Notes: generated by a model from the sequence alone, not told the origin. Numbered from the stretch's first letter, positions 26,844 through 36,619 are shown. The stretch is DNA of 64,000 nt from Clostridium mediterraneense (GCF_900091705.1 NZ_LT594784.1:1-64000); one strand, 5' to 3'. Translations and numbers: made by a program.

Positions 26844-28250
26844 TTATTCTTCAGATTCTGCTTCCTTTTTAATATTCATATCTTTAAATTGCTCCATATC
26901 TACTTTTCCTAACATTTTATCAACCATCATTGCATTAGTTAAAGCACCACTAACATTTAAGAAAGTTCTGCCCATATCTATTATTGGGTCAATAGCAAGG
27001 ATTGGACTAACTAATGGGAATAAAGAAGCCATTCCAACTCCAGATAAAGAAACTGATGCAGCCATAGTAGCTGTTCCTGGAATACCAGCAATCCCAAATG
27101 ATCCTAAAGCAACAACTATAATAGCCATTCCTATAAAAGTAAAATCTATTTGCATTCCTGTTATATTAGCAACAAATACTAATAATAAAGCAGGGAATAT
27201 ACCAGCACAACCTTGCATACCAGCTGTTGTTCCAAGTCCTGCAACAAAACTAGCTGTTCCATTATTAACTCCCATTTTATCTGATAAAGTCTCAATTGTA
27301 ACTGGTAGACATCCAACACTTGAACGAGATGTAAATGCTAAAACCATTGCAGAGACTGCTTTCTTTATATATATTACTGGATTATATCCAAATAAAGATA
27401 TTGCTATAAGTTGAATAATAAACATTACTATTACAGCTACATATAAAGCAATTACAAATATACCAACATCTAAAATACTAGAGATACCTCTTTGAGCTAT
27501 TGTATTTGCTAATAGTGGAATAACAGCATAAGGCATATATTTTATAATAGTCATAGCTACACTCATAATAATTTTATGGAGTGCATTAATCAAATCAAGA
27601 AAAGGTTTTATAACATCATAGTATCTTTTCTTCATTCTATTAGCTCCAAGGCCAAAGAATACTGAGAAAATTACTAAGGCTATAACATTAATATTTACCA
27701 TTGCTTCAGCAGGATTTGCTGGTAATAATCCTCTTAATGTATCAACCATTGTTTTTACTTCTCTTATTTCAGAAACTTCACCTGTAATATTCATACCACT
27801 ACCAACATTAAATATCATACCAACAGTAAGACCAACAATAGCGGCAATAACAACCATTACCATAGTTACAATAATAGAGTTTTTAGTAAGTTTACCTATA
27901 TTAGTACCCTCTTTCATGTTTATAATAACATGAACAATAGATACCATCACTAAAGGAACTACTAGCATTTTGATAAGGTCAATAAAGCCATTACCTATTA
28001 ATCCATACCATTTAGTTGTCTCAGTTACAAAGCTAATCTTCATAGGATCATTAGAAAATCCAGATACAGCTTGAATTAATATACCTAATATTAGTCCAAT
28101 CCCTGTACCAATAAGCATCCTCCTAGAGAAATTAACTTTTTTCTTTTGTAATCTATTCATTATAATAAATAATATTACTAGTATAGCTAAAAATAAAATT
28201 GTTTTGAGTTCACTAATCATTAGAAAGTCTTTAAAAAATACATTGTTCAT
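26844..28250 (-). CDS. tcyP: L-cystine/dicarboxylate symporter, TcyP-like
   Basis: 468 residues of the DAACS (glutamate/aspartate:cation symporter) family. The first span region is followed by a long loop with the VPLVMVSIVHVIINM segment, then the hairpin and span motifs SRSSVGCLPVTIETL and FGIAGIPGTATMAASVSLSG, and the late DMGRTFLNVSGALTNAMMVDK stretch. In this subgroup these match the sodium-coupled L-cystine carrier TcyP (YhcL). The ribosome site is GGGGG. It precedes the CoA-disulfide reductase gene by about 90 bases on the same strand, so the two may form an operon. Confidence 0.85.
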   Translation of the reverse strand: MNNVFFKDFLMISELKTILFLAILVILFIIMNRLQKKKVNFSRRMLIGTGIGLILGILIQAVSGFSNDPMKISFVTETTKWYGLIGNGFIDLIKMLVVPLVMVSIVHVIINMKEGTNIGKLTKNSIIVTMVMVVIAAIVGLTVGMIFNVGSGMNITGEVSEIREVKTMVDTLRGLLPANPAEAMVNINVIALVIFSVFFGLGANRMKKRYYDVIKPFLDLINALHKIIMSVAMTIIKYMPYAVIPLLANTIAQRGISSILDVGIFVIALYVAVIVMFIIQLIAISLFGYNPVIYIKKAVSAMVLAFTSRSSVGCLPVTIETLSDKMGVNNGTASFVAGLGTTAGMQGCAGIFPALLLVFVANITGMQIDFTFIGMAIIVVALGSFGIAGIPGTATMAASVSLSGVGMASLFPLVSPILAIDPIIDMGRTFLNVSGALTNAMMVDKMLGKVDMEQFKDMNIKKEAESEE

Positions 28251-28741
28251 AAACTGCCCCCGTTTTTTATTATTTTTTATGATTACTTTTCTCCATAAGT
28301 ACTTTTAATGCATTATGGCATTATCTTTTGATTTATCTTTATAATTTATAAGTTATATCCTGTTAGCTAAATCTCCTAATTTTACTTTAAATAATTGCCC
28401 CTTATTATTTTTATAGTAAACTTCTCAAGTACTGAAGATATAAAAGAAATTGCTATATTACAACTTAATAAACTATAAAGTTTGTTCTTATTAATATAAG
28501 TTATTTTATAAATATAGAATATATAACCTTATTGTTACAATAAATGAATCTATAAAACTAATAATGTTCATTTTATTTGTTTATTTTAATTTATAAAATT
28601 ATAGTATTCTAAAAATCTCTTATTGATTTTAATATATATATATTAAATCGAATTATTTTATAATTCATTTATATTTTAAAATAATATAAATATATATATT
28701 AAAAATATATATTTATATAAATAGCTTTTATTAAAATCAAA
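28251..28741. other. Control region upstream of tcyP
   Basis: About 490 bases without a gene. I looked for an S-box or T-box leader on the minus strand and saw none of their conserved blocks. A copy of the dispersed palindrome GAATTATTTTATAATTC is at 28650-28666. Confidence 0.5.
28650..28666. repeat. Dispersed 17-bp palindrome GAATTATTTTAWAATTC
   Basis: Close copies lie in intergenic DNA at 22904-22920, 28650-28666, 30854-30870, 49748-49764 (inverted, one arm imperfect) and 51504-51520 (inverted). Several share AT-rich flanks containing TCATTTATATT. It may be a binding site or part of a small repeat family. Confidence 0.6.
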
Positions 28742-28781
28742 ATAAAAAATGAGGAGTATTTAAATAAAGTTACTCCTCAAA
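28742..28781 (-). terminator. Terminator of the SDR gene
   Basis: On the minus strand TGAGGAGTA pairs with TACTCCTCA, followed by six T residues. Confidence 0.88.
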
Positions 28782-28841
28782 CTAAATAATATATTATTTC
28801 TACTTTTTTAAATATTTTATTAAATTAAATATCTTACTAAA

Positions 28842-29609
28842 TTATAAATCTTGAACTCCTCCACCATTAATCATTAAGCTTTGTCCTGAAACCCAATTAG
28901 CTAAAGGTGATACAAAAAAGAAAATAGCTGATGCTATATCTTCTGGTTGTCCTAGTCTTTTTAATGGGGTAGATTTTAACATATCTTTTTCAATATCAGA
29001 ATTTAAAACACTTTCTAAAGCAGGTGTTTTAATTGCTCCTGGCATCACACAATTAACTCTAATTGGAGCTAAATCAACAGACATTGATCTTGTTAGCTTT
29101 GCAACTGCTGCCTTTGTTGTTGCATATACAGACATATCTTTACTATTAATTATACTAGACATAGAACTTACATTGACTATAGAGCTAGTATCATTTTTAG
29201 GCATATATGGTAAACATAATTTTACTATTCTAAAAATACTAAAAAGATTTAAATTATATATTTTCTCTATATATTCATCACTTAACTCTTCAAAATATTC
29301 TCTTCCCCCACCTCCTCCACCAACATTATTAACTAAAATATCTATAGTCTTAAATTCTTTAGAAATTATATCAACCATTTCCTCACACGCTATACTATTT
29401 GAGACATCACACCTTATAGCTAAGGCATCACCTCCCATATCTTCTATTTCATATCTTACTCTATCAGCTTTTTTATAATCAATGTCACATACAGCAACAT
29501 TTGCTCCTGCCTCAGCTAACATTAATGCTGTAGCTCTACCTATACCAGATCCTCCTCCAGTAACTATTGCATTTTTACCTTTTAAACTTAAATTTTCTAA
29601 AACACTCAT
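28842..29609 (-). CDS. Short-chain dehydrogenase/reductase
   Basis: 255 residues of the classical SDR family. The NAD(P)-binding motif is TGGGSGIG near the N-terminus, with CDIDYKKADR as the second strand; a negatively charged D there suggests NAD preference. The structural NNVGGGGGG replaces the usual NNAG. The catalytic residues are the Ser in NVSSMSS, then Y-x-x-x-K in VYATTKAA. PGAIKTP and the NGGG end are typical. Start ATG 29609 is chosen from the GGAGATGAATATTTTA leader and the fold boundary; the frame is open further upstream. The substrate is not predictable. A hydroxysteroid or polyol dehydrogenase is possible. Confidence 0.85.
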   Translation of the reverse strand: MSVLENLSLKGKNAIVTGGGSGIGRATALMLAEAGANVAVCDIDYKKADRVRYEIEDMGGDALAIRCDVSNSIACEEMVDIISKEFKTIDILVNNVGGGGGGREYFEELSDEYIEKIYNLNLFSIFRIVKLCLPYMPKNDTSSIVNVSSMSSIINSKDMSVYATTKAAVAKLTRSMSVDLAPIRVNCVMPGAIKTPALESVLNSDIEKDMLKSTPLKRLGQPEDIASAIFFFVSPLANWVSGQSLMINGGGVQDL

Positions 29610-29829
29610 TAAAATATTCATCTCCAAATTATAATAAATTAATACAGTAAACTCCCTATTTATAATTCTCAATTATAGATAAAGTTATTGTAGCTATAAT
29701 TAAATATATAGTTTTTATTTTTTATTTATAATCTTTCTAAGCTATAATTTATTAAAACTTTTCTTAAAAGTAGTATTTAAATTCTAATATAAATTAAAGA
29801 GATAAGCTTATAGCCTACCTCCTTTAAAT

Positions 29830-30654
29830 TTAATTTATATAATTTTCTATAGAAGACCTTGGGATATTTATCTCAATATAATCACCAATTGCATGAGGAA
29901 CACTTAAGATAAGTACTACTTCATTACTTGTAAAATAAGATTGAGCTTCAGAAGTAGAACTACTATCAGTCTGTTGTAATAAGCTATTTAGATTCTCAAG
30001 TTTTAAATTATCAGGTGCTTGTACACCAAGTGATTGGAATTTTGATTCTACTGCTTTATTAAGGATATCTATAAATTTTTCATTTATATTAGCAATTTCA
30101 TTAAGGCGCATTAAACTTCCTTTTTCTATATTTATATTTAATGTAGACCTAAATTTACTTGGGTAAGCAGCAGTAGGAGAATTTATATCGCCTGAAAAGT
30201 AAATTGATATATATTTATTATTTTGAAACATAATCTGATAATTTATATTTAGTGTTGCTTCACCATTAGAATTATATAGACTATCAAGTTTCTTTACATA
30301 ATTTAATACTACTTCATTTACCTTATCTTTATTATTTATATTATTAAAAGTAGGATAAGGTATTCTTTTACTTAAATTTTCCTCTGTTTTACTAGCTGAT
30401 TCTTTCTTTGAGCTAGTATTTTCATTAGAATTATTATTTGTTGATTTAGTTTCTTCTTTTTCTAAATCTGTAGCTGTACTTTGAATATTATCTTCCTTTT
30501 CTACCTCTAAACTTTGGCTCTCATTTTCCTTTATATCTTCATTTTGAAGCTGATTTAAACTTGTAGTATTTTCTTTATTACTACATGATGTCATAGCTAA
30601 AGATGTTGCAATAAGAAAAGCACTAGTAATTAAATAAATTTTAGATCTTTTCAT
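29830..30654 (-). CDS. Lipoprotein with RsiV/PdaC-like (DUF3298) domain
   Basis: 274 residues. A signal peptide with a lipobox-like end (LAMTSC) predicts a lipid-anchored outer-surface protein. A low-complexity Ser/Asn/Glu linker follows up to about residue 100. The globular C-terminal part has YPTFNNINNKDKVNEVVLNY, then YISIYFSGD and a TLNINIEKGSLMRLNEI segment, the pattern of DUF4163/DUF3298 domains seen in RsiV and PdaC. The start at 30654 follows GGAGAGAGTT. RsiV binds lysozyme; whether this protein does is not known. Confidence 0.75.
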   Translation of the reverse strand: MKRSKIYLITSAFLIATSLAMTSCSNKENTTSLNQLQNEDIKENESQSLEVEKEDNIQSTATDLEKEETKSTNNNSNENTSSKKESASKTEENLSKRIPYPTFNNINNKDKVNEVVLNYVKKLDSLYNSNGEATLNINYQIMFQNNKYISIYFSGDINSPTAAYPSKFRSTLNINIEKGSLMRLNEIANINEKFIDILNKAVESKFQSLGVQAPDNLKLENLNSLLQQTDSSSTSEAQSYFTSNEVVLILSVPHAIGDYIEINIPRSSIENYIN

Positions 30655-30666
30655 AACTCTCTCCAT

Positions 30667-31029
30667 TCCTAGTATAAAACTTTTAGTGTAATTATTACTT
30701 AGAGTATATTTTTAATATTATCTAAATTAAATTTTTTATTATATTAACTTTACACTCCACTAACATTCTAAATTACATTATTTGTAATTATATTACAAAA
30801 TATTACTTTAGTAAAGAAATATATTTGATTCTAGATTTTATTTTTATATAAAAGAATTATTTTAAAATTCATTTATATTAGTAAAAAATATAAATATACT
30901 TTATTAAAATATATAGTTATATAAATAGCTATTATTTTAATTATTATAAATATTTCTAAATAATAATTTTATTTTTAAGCTTTAAATATAAGACTCTACT
31001 TTAAATAAATATTGATAATAAAACTTATA
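30667..31029. other. Gene-free AT-rich stretch
   Basis: Promoter region of the lipoprotein gene. A copy of the dispersed palindrome (GAATTATTTTAAAATTC) lies at 30854-30870. Nothing else is recognisable. Confidence 0.5.
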
Positions 31030-31057
31030 AAAGTGGACAAATTAATTTGTCCACTTT
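31030..31057. terminator. Perfect palindromic hairpin
   Basis: AAAGTGGACAAATT meets its exact complement with no loop spacing. It probably ends the small minus-strand gene at 31126-31248. A shorter relative without the left arm lies at 50008-50022. Confidence 0.7.
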
Positions 31058-31125
31058 ATTTATAAATCATAATACTTTAAGATAATTTATTTATCCTTTA
31101 TAGATTTAAATTTAGAAATAATTAT

Positions 31126-31248
31126 CTATCCAAGCCATTGTCCATAATAAGCTATTACTCCAAGAGTTCCCCCAATAAGACTAAAAACTACTGCTACTCC
31201 TAAGATAGCAATAGGATTATTACAAATATTATTAATTTTTTCTTTCAT
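31126..31248 (-). CDS. 40-residue membrane microprotein
   Basis: Encodes MKEKINNICNNPIAILGVAV, a second Gly-rich hydrophobic part (FSLIGGTLGVIAYY), and a short end GQWLG. GGGGGATTTTTT lies before the ATG. The charged N-terminus and one long span suggest a bitopic membrane peptide. It has its own promoter space and a downstream hairpin. Function unknown. Confidence 0.6.
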   Translation of the reverse strand: MKEKINNICNNPIAILGVAVVFSLIGGTLGVIAYYGQWLG

Positions 31249-31485
31249 AAAAAATCCCCCTTCTATACCTCTTATTTATTCTAATACTTCAATACCTTGT
31301 ATTCTTATTATACATAAAATATGGATTATAATTCCAATAATTATATAAATTAAGTAAATAAAGAAAACTTAATCTACTCCATTAATAAAAATATATTTAA
31401 ATAAAAATCAAACTTTTCTATTTAGCTCTAAACTTAAGTTTTTTTATTTCGATAATAATCTTAAAAGAATATAGGGGGAATAAAA

Positions 31486-31884
31486 TTGAATAAGAAACTT
31501 TTAATAGTTCTTAGCTTGGTTTCTATAACTCTTTTTTCATTTGTAGGATGTGCAAATGAAAAGAAAACGCCTGCTAAGAAAAATACATATGAAGTTTTAG
31601 AAGAAAAGAAGGTTAATGAAAAGGATATTAAGGGAGTTATATCTGAAGATTATAAAATTGAATGGGTTGAAATTAAAGATAAAATCTTAGTAGTAAAAGT
31701 TAGTGCAGATTTAGATAATGTAAATAGCGTATATAGACTTGGAAAAGATATTTCTGAATATATTAAGGAAAATAATAAAGATAAAATAGCTAAAGATTCT
31801 GTAACAAAGACTGAAGTTGAATTTATTGGAGCAGAAACTAACTGGCTATATGATGGAACAAATACTATAAAGAAAATAAAGTAG
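31486..31884 (+). CDS. Small lipoprotein of unknown function
   Basis: 132 residues starting at TTG 31486, with AGGGGGAATAAAA before it. The signal peptide ends in the lipobox FSFVGC, so it is probably lipid-anchored. The mature part is a small alpha/beta domain (YKIEWVEIKDKILVVKVSAD) with no recognised family. It sits 12 bases upstream of a secreted protein gene, probably in one operon. Confidence 0.8.
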   Translation: MNKKLLIVLSLVSITLFSFVGCANEKKTPAKKNTYEVLEEKKVNEKDIKGVISEDYKIEWVEIKDKILVVKVSADLDNVNSVYRLGKDISEYIKENNKDKIAKDSVTKTEVEFIGAETNWLYDGTNTIKKIK

Positions 31885-31896
31885 GTGAAATAATTT

Positions 31897-32844
31897 ATGT
31901 ATAAGAAAAAGATAAGCTTAGTTACATCTTGTGCATTAGCTTTAAACTTATTTTTAGGAGCAAATGTATTTGCACTTGAAAAAGATACAATAAATATAAA
32001 AGATAATTCTGCATCAATAGAAGAATATGCAAAGCTTTTAGGTGGAACTTTTGAAAAAGAAAAAATAACAGAGAACTTTGGAAATAAAAATTATCCTAAG
32101 AATAAATATATTGTTAAATTTAATGATGGACTAGAAGAGGAAAATGGAGCAACAATTGAAATCTATGAAAATAGACAAGAAATTTATATTAATGAAAAAT
32201 ATACTCCACTAGCAACAGATGAGGTTAATGGCTTTGTTGTACCTTCTGATCAAAAAATAGTTATTGAAAAGGATAAAGTAAATTTACCTGTTGAATTCTT
32301 TGAGAAAAATTTAAGTACAAAGCTTGAAGGAGAGAAATTAAAAATAGTATTAGAAGAAGAAAAAGATACTGAGTTAGAAGAAGAAGATACAACTGATGAA
32401 AATACTAAAAATCAAAATACTTTAGAAACTAATACAGCTATTAATAATACAGAAAATACTACTCAAAATAATCAAACTAGCAATAATACTAATTTAAATA
32501 ATTCTCCAAATAATAATAACACTAATAACTCTACTAACAGTAATAATTCTAGTTCTGATACACAAAAACCAAGTAAGCCAAATAACTCAAATAGCTCAAA
32601 TAATTCAAACAGCTCAAATAAACCAAGTAAACCAAATAATTCTACAGGTAACTCTAATACAGGAACAACAACTCCACCAGTAACTCCACCAACAACACCA
32701 GTTATTCCTGAAACACCAGTTATTCCTGAGACACCAAATCCACCTGAATCATCAGACTCTAATACTTCAACTCCAGATGATTCACAAAATCAATATGACT
32801 CATCACAATCTGAAAATGCTACAAATCTTACAGATACTAATTAA
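31897..32844 (+). CDS. Secreted protein with low-complexity Asn/Ser/Thr/Pro tail
   Basis: 315 residues. The Sec signal peptide ends near FLGANVFA. The globular part (about residues 27-155) ends with a copper-amine-oxidase-N-like repeat (EIYINEKYTPLA, VPSDQKIVIEKDKVNLPVEFF), often found in Clostridium cell-surface proteins. The rest is a disordered Asn/Ser-rich stretch with NKPSKPNNS repeats and a Pro-rich part (TPVIPETPVIPETP). There is no LPXTG or other anchor. It is co-transcribed with the preceding lipoprotein and followed by a terminator. Confidence 0.78.
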   Translation: MYKKKISLVTSCALALNLFLGANVFALEKDTINIKDNSASIEEYAKLLGGTFEKEKITENFGNKNYPKNKYIVKFNDGLEEENGATIEIYENRQEIYINEKYTPLATDEVNGFVVPSDQKIVIEKDKVNLPVEFFEKNLSTKLEGEKLKIVLEEEKDTELEEEDTTDENTKNQNTLETNTAINNTENTTQNNQTSNNTNLNNSPNNNNTNNSTNSNNSSSDTQKPSKPNNSNSSNNSNSSNKPSKPNNSTGNSNTGTTTPPVTPPTTPVIPETPVIPETPNPPESSDSNTSTPDDSQNQYDSSQSENATNLTDTN

Positions 32845-32848
32845 ATAT

Positions 32849-32881
32849 AAAAGAACTCCTATTCTCTAGGAGTTCTTTTTA
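32849..32881 (+). terminator. Rho-independent terminator
   Basis: AAAAGAACTCCTA pairs with TAGGAGTTCTTTT, followed by T residues, just after the secreted-protein gene. Confidence 0.92.
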
Positions 32882-32921
32882 TTTTAAATTTCTTTTTAAA
32901 AATTTTATTATGAACGTTTAT

Positions 32922-32962
32922 AATTGTTTTTGATTGTTTTTGAAATATTTTGATTGATTTTT
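32922..32962. promoter_or_regulatory. Repeated TTTTGATTG boxes upstream of fruR
   Basis: Three close repeats, AATTGTTTTTGATTG, TGTTTTTGAAAT and TTTTGATTGATTTTT, lie about 100-140 bases before fruR. Direct repeats of this kind are typical operators of DeoR-family sugar regulators. FruR is the likely ligand. Confidence 0.5.
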
Positions 32963-33060
32963 ATTTTTATTTATCTTATAATGATATTGTAAACAATTAC
33001 TTTTGAAATTTTATTTGATTTAAAAGTTAAAAATAAATATTTTGAATAGGAGATAATATT

Positions 33061-33807
33061 ATGTTGACAGAAAAAAGACATGAAATAATTTTATCTTTAT
33101 TAAATAAGAAAAATTTTGTTAGTTTAAAAGAGATATTAAAAGCTACTAATAGTTCTGAATCTACTATTAGAAGAGATTTAAAATCCTTAGAAATAGAAAA
33201 TAAACTTAAAAGAGTTCACGGAGGGGCAAAATCACTTTCACGTAATTCTATTGAAGCGTCTTATAATGAAAAATCTTCTTTAAATATAGATGAAAAGAAA
33301 TCTATAGCACTTTTAGCTAGTACTTTAATTGAAGATGGAGATTGTATCTATTTAGATGGTGGAACAACAACTTATAGTCTTATAGAATTTTTAAGTACTA
33401 AAAAAGATATTTTAGTTGTTACTAATGGAATACATCATATAAATGCTCTTCTTGATAATAATATTAAATGCTTTATAGTTGGAGGTAATTTAAAACAATC
33501 CACTAGAGTAGTTTTGGGATCAGAAGCTATAAACTTCTTAAATAAGTTTAGATTTGATAAAGCTTTTTTAGGTACTAATGGTGCTCATTGTGAACTTGGA
33601 TTTACTACTCCAGATATAGAAGAAGCTTCTATAAAAGAAGCAGCTATAAAACTATCTAAAGAATCCTTTATTTTATGCGATAGTTCTAAGATTGATGCTG
33701 TATCTTTTGTAAAATTTGCTGATATAAATCAATGTACTTTAATAAGTACTTCAAATGAAAAAATAAATAAATTTAAAAATTTAACTGAGATAAAGGTGGT
33801 AGATTAG
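33061..33807 (+). CDS. fruR: DeoR-family fructose operon regulator
   Basis: 248 residues. The N-terminal DeoR helix-turn-helix (LTEKRHEIILSLLNKKNFVSL, then STIRRDLKSLE and KRVHGGA) is followed by a sugar-phosphate-binding domain with DGDCIYLDGGTTTYSL, VVTNGIHHINAL and the ISTSNEK end. It is the first gene of a three-gene operon with fruK (2 bases after its stop) and fruA. In such operons FruR represses until fructose 1-phosphate is made. The ribosome site is GGAGATAATATT. Confidence 0.93.
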   Translation: MLTEKRHEIILSLLNKKNFVSLKEILKATNSSESTIRRDLKSLEIENKLKRVHGGAKSLSRNSIEASYNEKSSLNIDEKKSIALLASTLIEDGDCIYLDGGTTTYSLIEFLSTKKDILVVTNGIHHINALLDNNIKCFIVGGNLKQSTRVVLGSEAINFLNKFRFDKAFLGTNGAHCELGFTTPDIEEASIKEAAIKLSKESFILCDSSKIDAVSFVKFADINQCTLISTSNEKINKFKNLTEIKVVD

Positions 33808-33809
33808 CT

Positions 33810-34724
33810 ATGATATATACATTAACATTAAATCCATCTATAGATTATTTAGTAAATGTAGATGATTTTACACTAGGAAAAGTTAATAGAGGAATTTCAG
33901 ATAATAAGTTTCCTGGTGGTAAGGGAATAAATGTTTCTCGAGTATTAAAAAATTTTGATATAGATAGTATATGTCTTGGTTTTATTGGTGGGTTTACTGG
34001 AGAATTTATAGATAACTTTTTAAAATCTACAGGGGTAAAAACAGATTTTATTAAAGTTTCTGGAGATAGCAGAATAAATGTAAAAATAAAATCATCAAAA
34101 GAAACAGAATTAAATGGTTCTGGACCTAAAGTAAATAATGATGATTTAAACAAGCTTTTTGATAAATTAGACGCTCTAAATTCAGAAGATATCTTAGTTT
34201 TAGCTGGAAATATTCAAAGTTCTCTTCCTAGTAATTTGTATCTTAAAATACAAAAACTTTTAGAGAAAAAAGGAGTTAAAGTTATTGTAGATACTTCAGG
34301 TAAACCTTTACTAGAAGCAATACAACTAAAACCATTTTTAATCAAACCAAATAATCATGAAATTGAAGAAATATTTAATGTTAAAATTTCTAATGATGAT
34401 GAATTAATATATTATGGTAAAAAATTAGTTTATATGGGGGCTGAAAATGTAATTATATCATTAGGTGGTAATGGAGCTATTTTAATTACAGAAGATAAAG
34501 TTTTCAGGGGTAATGCACCTAAAGGTATTGTAAAAAATTCAGTAGGTGCTGGTGATTCTCTAGTTGCTGGCTTCCTTTCAGAGTATATCAAAAATAAAAA
34601 TATAGTAAATTCCTTTAAGATGGGTATTGCAACAGGAAGTGCTAGTGCATTTTCAACAGATTTATGTACCAGAAATGATGTTAAACATCTTCTTTGTGAA
34701 ATAACTATAAAAGAACAACTATAA
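33810..34724 (+). CDS. fruK: 1-phosphofructokinase
   Basis: 304 residues of the PfkB family. It phosphorylates fructose 1-phosphate to fructose 1,6-bisphosphate. Visible features are the start IYTLTLNPSIDYLVNVDDF, the substrate motif PGGKGINVSRVLKNF, and the ATP/anion-hole motif NSVGAGDSLVAGF with the catalytic Asp. Its length and order are typical. It lies between fruR and fruA, with GGTGG as ribosome site inside the end of fruR. Confidence 0.95.
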   Translation: MIYTLTLNPSIDYLVNVDDFTLGKVNRGISDNKFPGGKGINVSRVLKNFDIDSICLGFIGGFTGEFIDNFLKSTGVKTDFIKVSGDSRINVKIKSSKETELNGSGPKVNNDDLNKLFDKLDALNSEDILVLAGNIQSSLPSNLYLKIQKLLEKKGVKVIVDTSGKPLLEAIQLKPFLIKPNNHEIEEIFNVKISNDDELIYYGKKLVYMGAENVIISLGGNGAILITEDKVFRGNAPKGIVKNSVGAGDSLVAGFLSEYIKNKNIVNSFKMGIATGSASAFSTDLCTRNDVKHLLCEITIKEQL

Positions 34725-34747
34725 AAGACATTTAAGGGGGATAAAAA

Positions 34748-36619
34748 ATGAAAATATCAAATTTGTTATGCAAGGCAACAATAAACTTAGATTTAAAAGT
34801 TGAAAATAAAAATGATGTTATAGACCAACTAGTTGAGCTTTTAGACTTTGCTGGTAAATTAAATAATAAAGAAAAGTTTAAAGAAGAAATCCTAAAAAGA
34901 GAAAATCTCAGTTCTACTGGTATTGGTGAAGGTATTGCCATTCCTCACGGTAAAACTTCTGCTGTTAAAGAAGCTTCTCTAGCTCTTGGTATTGTAAAAA
35001 ATGGTGTTGACTATGATTCTCTAGATGGAGAACCTGTACACATAGTATTTATGATAGCAGCTGGTGAAAGTGCTAATGCCGATCATTTAGAAACTTTATC
35101 TAAATTATCAGTACTTCTTATGAACCCTGAGTTCAAAAGTGCTCTTCTATCACTTAAAACTCCAGCAGAAGTACTAGACTTAATTGATAAATTTGAAGAT
35201 GATGAGGAAGAAGAAGAAACTCCTCCTATTAGTAATAATAAAAAATATATTTTAGCTGTTACAGCTTGTCCAACTGGTATTGCTCATACTTATATGGCCG
35301 CTGATAGTTTAAAGAAAACTGCTAATGATCTTGGTTATGATATAAAGGTTGAAACTAATGGTTCAACAGGGGTAAAAAACAAACTTACAGATGAAGATAT
35401 TAAAAATGCTGATGGCATTATAGTAGCTGCTGATAAGCAAGTTGAAATGGCTAGATTTGATGGTAAAAGAGTTGTTATTGTTCCAGTTGCACAAGCAATA
35501 AAAAAATCAAAGGAATTAATAGAAGAAAGTATTTCTGGAAAAGCTCCAGTATATTCAAATAAAAATACTTCCTCTTCTACTTCTTCTGGTAAAAGTGAAA
35601 GAACTGGTTTTTATAAACACTTAATGAATGGTGTTTCAAATATGCTTCCTTTTGTAGTAGGCGGTGGTATTTTAATAGCTATATCATTTATGTTCGGTAT
35701 TCATTCTGCTGACCCATCTAGTTCACAATATAATCAATTTGCTGCTTTATTAAATACAATTGGTGGTAAAAATGCATTTGCATTAATGATACCTGTTCTT
35801 GCTGGATTTATTGGAATGAGCATTGCTGATAGACCTGGCTTTGCTCCTGCTATGGTAGGTGGTTTTATTGCAGCTAATAGTGGAGCTGGTTTCCTTGGTG
35901 GTTTAATAGCTGGATTCCTTGGTGGTTATAGTATTATTTTATTAAAAAAATTATTTGCAAAGTTACCAGAATCTTTAGATGGAATTAAACCAGTATTACT
36001 TTATCCTTTATTCGGTGTATTAATAACTGGTGTTGTAATGTACTTAGTTGTAGTTGGACCTGTAGGTGCTTTAAATAATGGTATGGCTGACTGGCTTAAT
36101 GCTTTAGGAACTGGAAATAAAGTTTTACTTGGTTTAGTTTTAGGTGCAATGATGTCTATAGATATGGGAGGTCCTTTAAATAAAGCAGCTTATGCATTTG
36201 GTATAGCTCTTGTAAGTACTGGCAATTATTATCCTATGGCTGCTATAATGGCTGGTGGAATGGTTCCTCCATTAGCAACTGCTATAGCAACTACATTCTT
36301 TAAAAATAAATTTACAGCTGATGAAAGAAAAGCTGGTTTAACAAATTATATAATGGGTGCTTGTTTTATAACAGAAGGAGCTATTCCATTTGCTGCTGCT
36401 GACCCATTAAGAATAATCCCATCTTGTGCAATTGGTGCTGCTATAACAGGGGCTCTTACAATGCTTGCAAATATTCAATTACCTGCTCCTCACGGTGGAC
36501 TTTTTGTAATTCCTGTTGTAATGGGAAATCCTTTATTATATATTCTTGCAATAATCGTTGGATCAGTGATTTCAGGAATATTAATAGGAATATTAAAAAA
36601 ATCACCTCAAAAAGCTTAA
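34748..36619 (+). CDS. fruA: PTS fructose transporter, fused IIA-IIB-IIC
   Basis: 623 residues with three domains. IIA (about 1-150) carries the phosphorylated His67 in GIAIPHG. IIB (about 165-265) carries Cys174 in AVTACPTGIAHTYMAA. IIC (about 285-620) has the membrane part with IADRPGFAPAMVGGF, DMGGPLNKAAYAFG and APHGG. It takes up fructose with phosphorylation at C1, and the product is passed to FruK. A charged linker (DDEEEEETPP) joins IIA and IIB. The terminator at 36678-36718 ends the operon. Confidence 0.96.
   Translation: MKISNLLCKATINLDLKVENKNDVIDQLVELLDFAGKLNNKEKFKEEILKRENLSSTGIGEGIAIPHGKTSAVKEASLALGIVKNGVDYDSLDGEPVHIVFMIAAGESANADHLETLSKLSVLLMNPEFKSALLSLKTPAEVLDLIDKFEDDEEEEETPPISNNKKYILAVTACPTGIAHTYMAADSLKKTANDLGYDIKVETNGSTGVKNKLTDEDIKNADGIIVAADKQVEMARFDGKRVVIVPVAQAIKKSKELIEESISGKAPVYSNKNTSSSTSSGKSERTGFYKHLMNGVSNMLPFVVGGGILIAISFMFGIHSADPSSSQYNQFAALLNTIGGKNAFALMIPVLAGFIGMSIADRPGFAPAMVGGFIAANSGAGFLGGLIAGFLGGYSIILLKKLFAKLPESLDGIKPVLLYPLFGVLITGVVMYLVVVGPVGALNNGMADWLNALGTGNKVLLGLVLGAMMSIDMGGPLNKAAYAFGIALVSTGNYYPMAAIMAGGMVPPLATAIATTFFKNKFTADERKAGLTNYIMGACFITEGAIPFAAADPLRIIPSCAIGAAITGALTMLANIQLPAPHGGLFVIPVVMGNPLLYILAIIVGSVISGILIGILKKSPQKA

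Noticed and set aside
28251-28640. S-box or T-box riboswitch before the cystine transporter
   Set aside because: None of the conserved blocks of either leader is present on the minus strand.
29173-29478. Plus-strand frame with a run of prolines opposite the SDR gene
   Set aside because: It is the complement of the Gly-rich loop of the dehydrogenase and has no start signal.
33845-34153. Minus-strand frame opposite fruK
   Set aside because: It is a shadow of a well-conserved gene, with no ribosome site.
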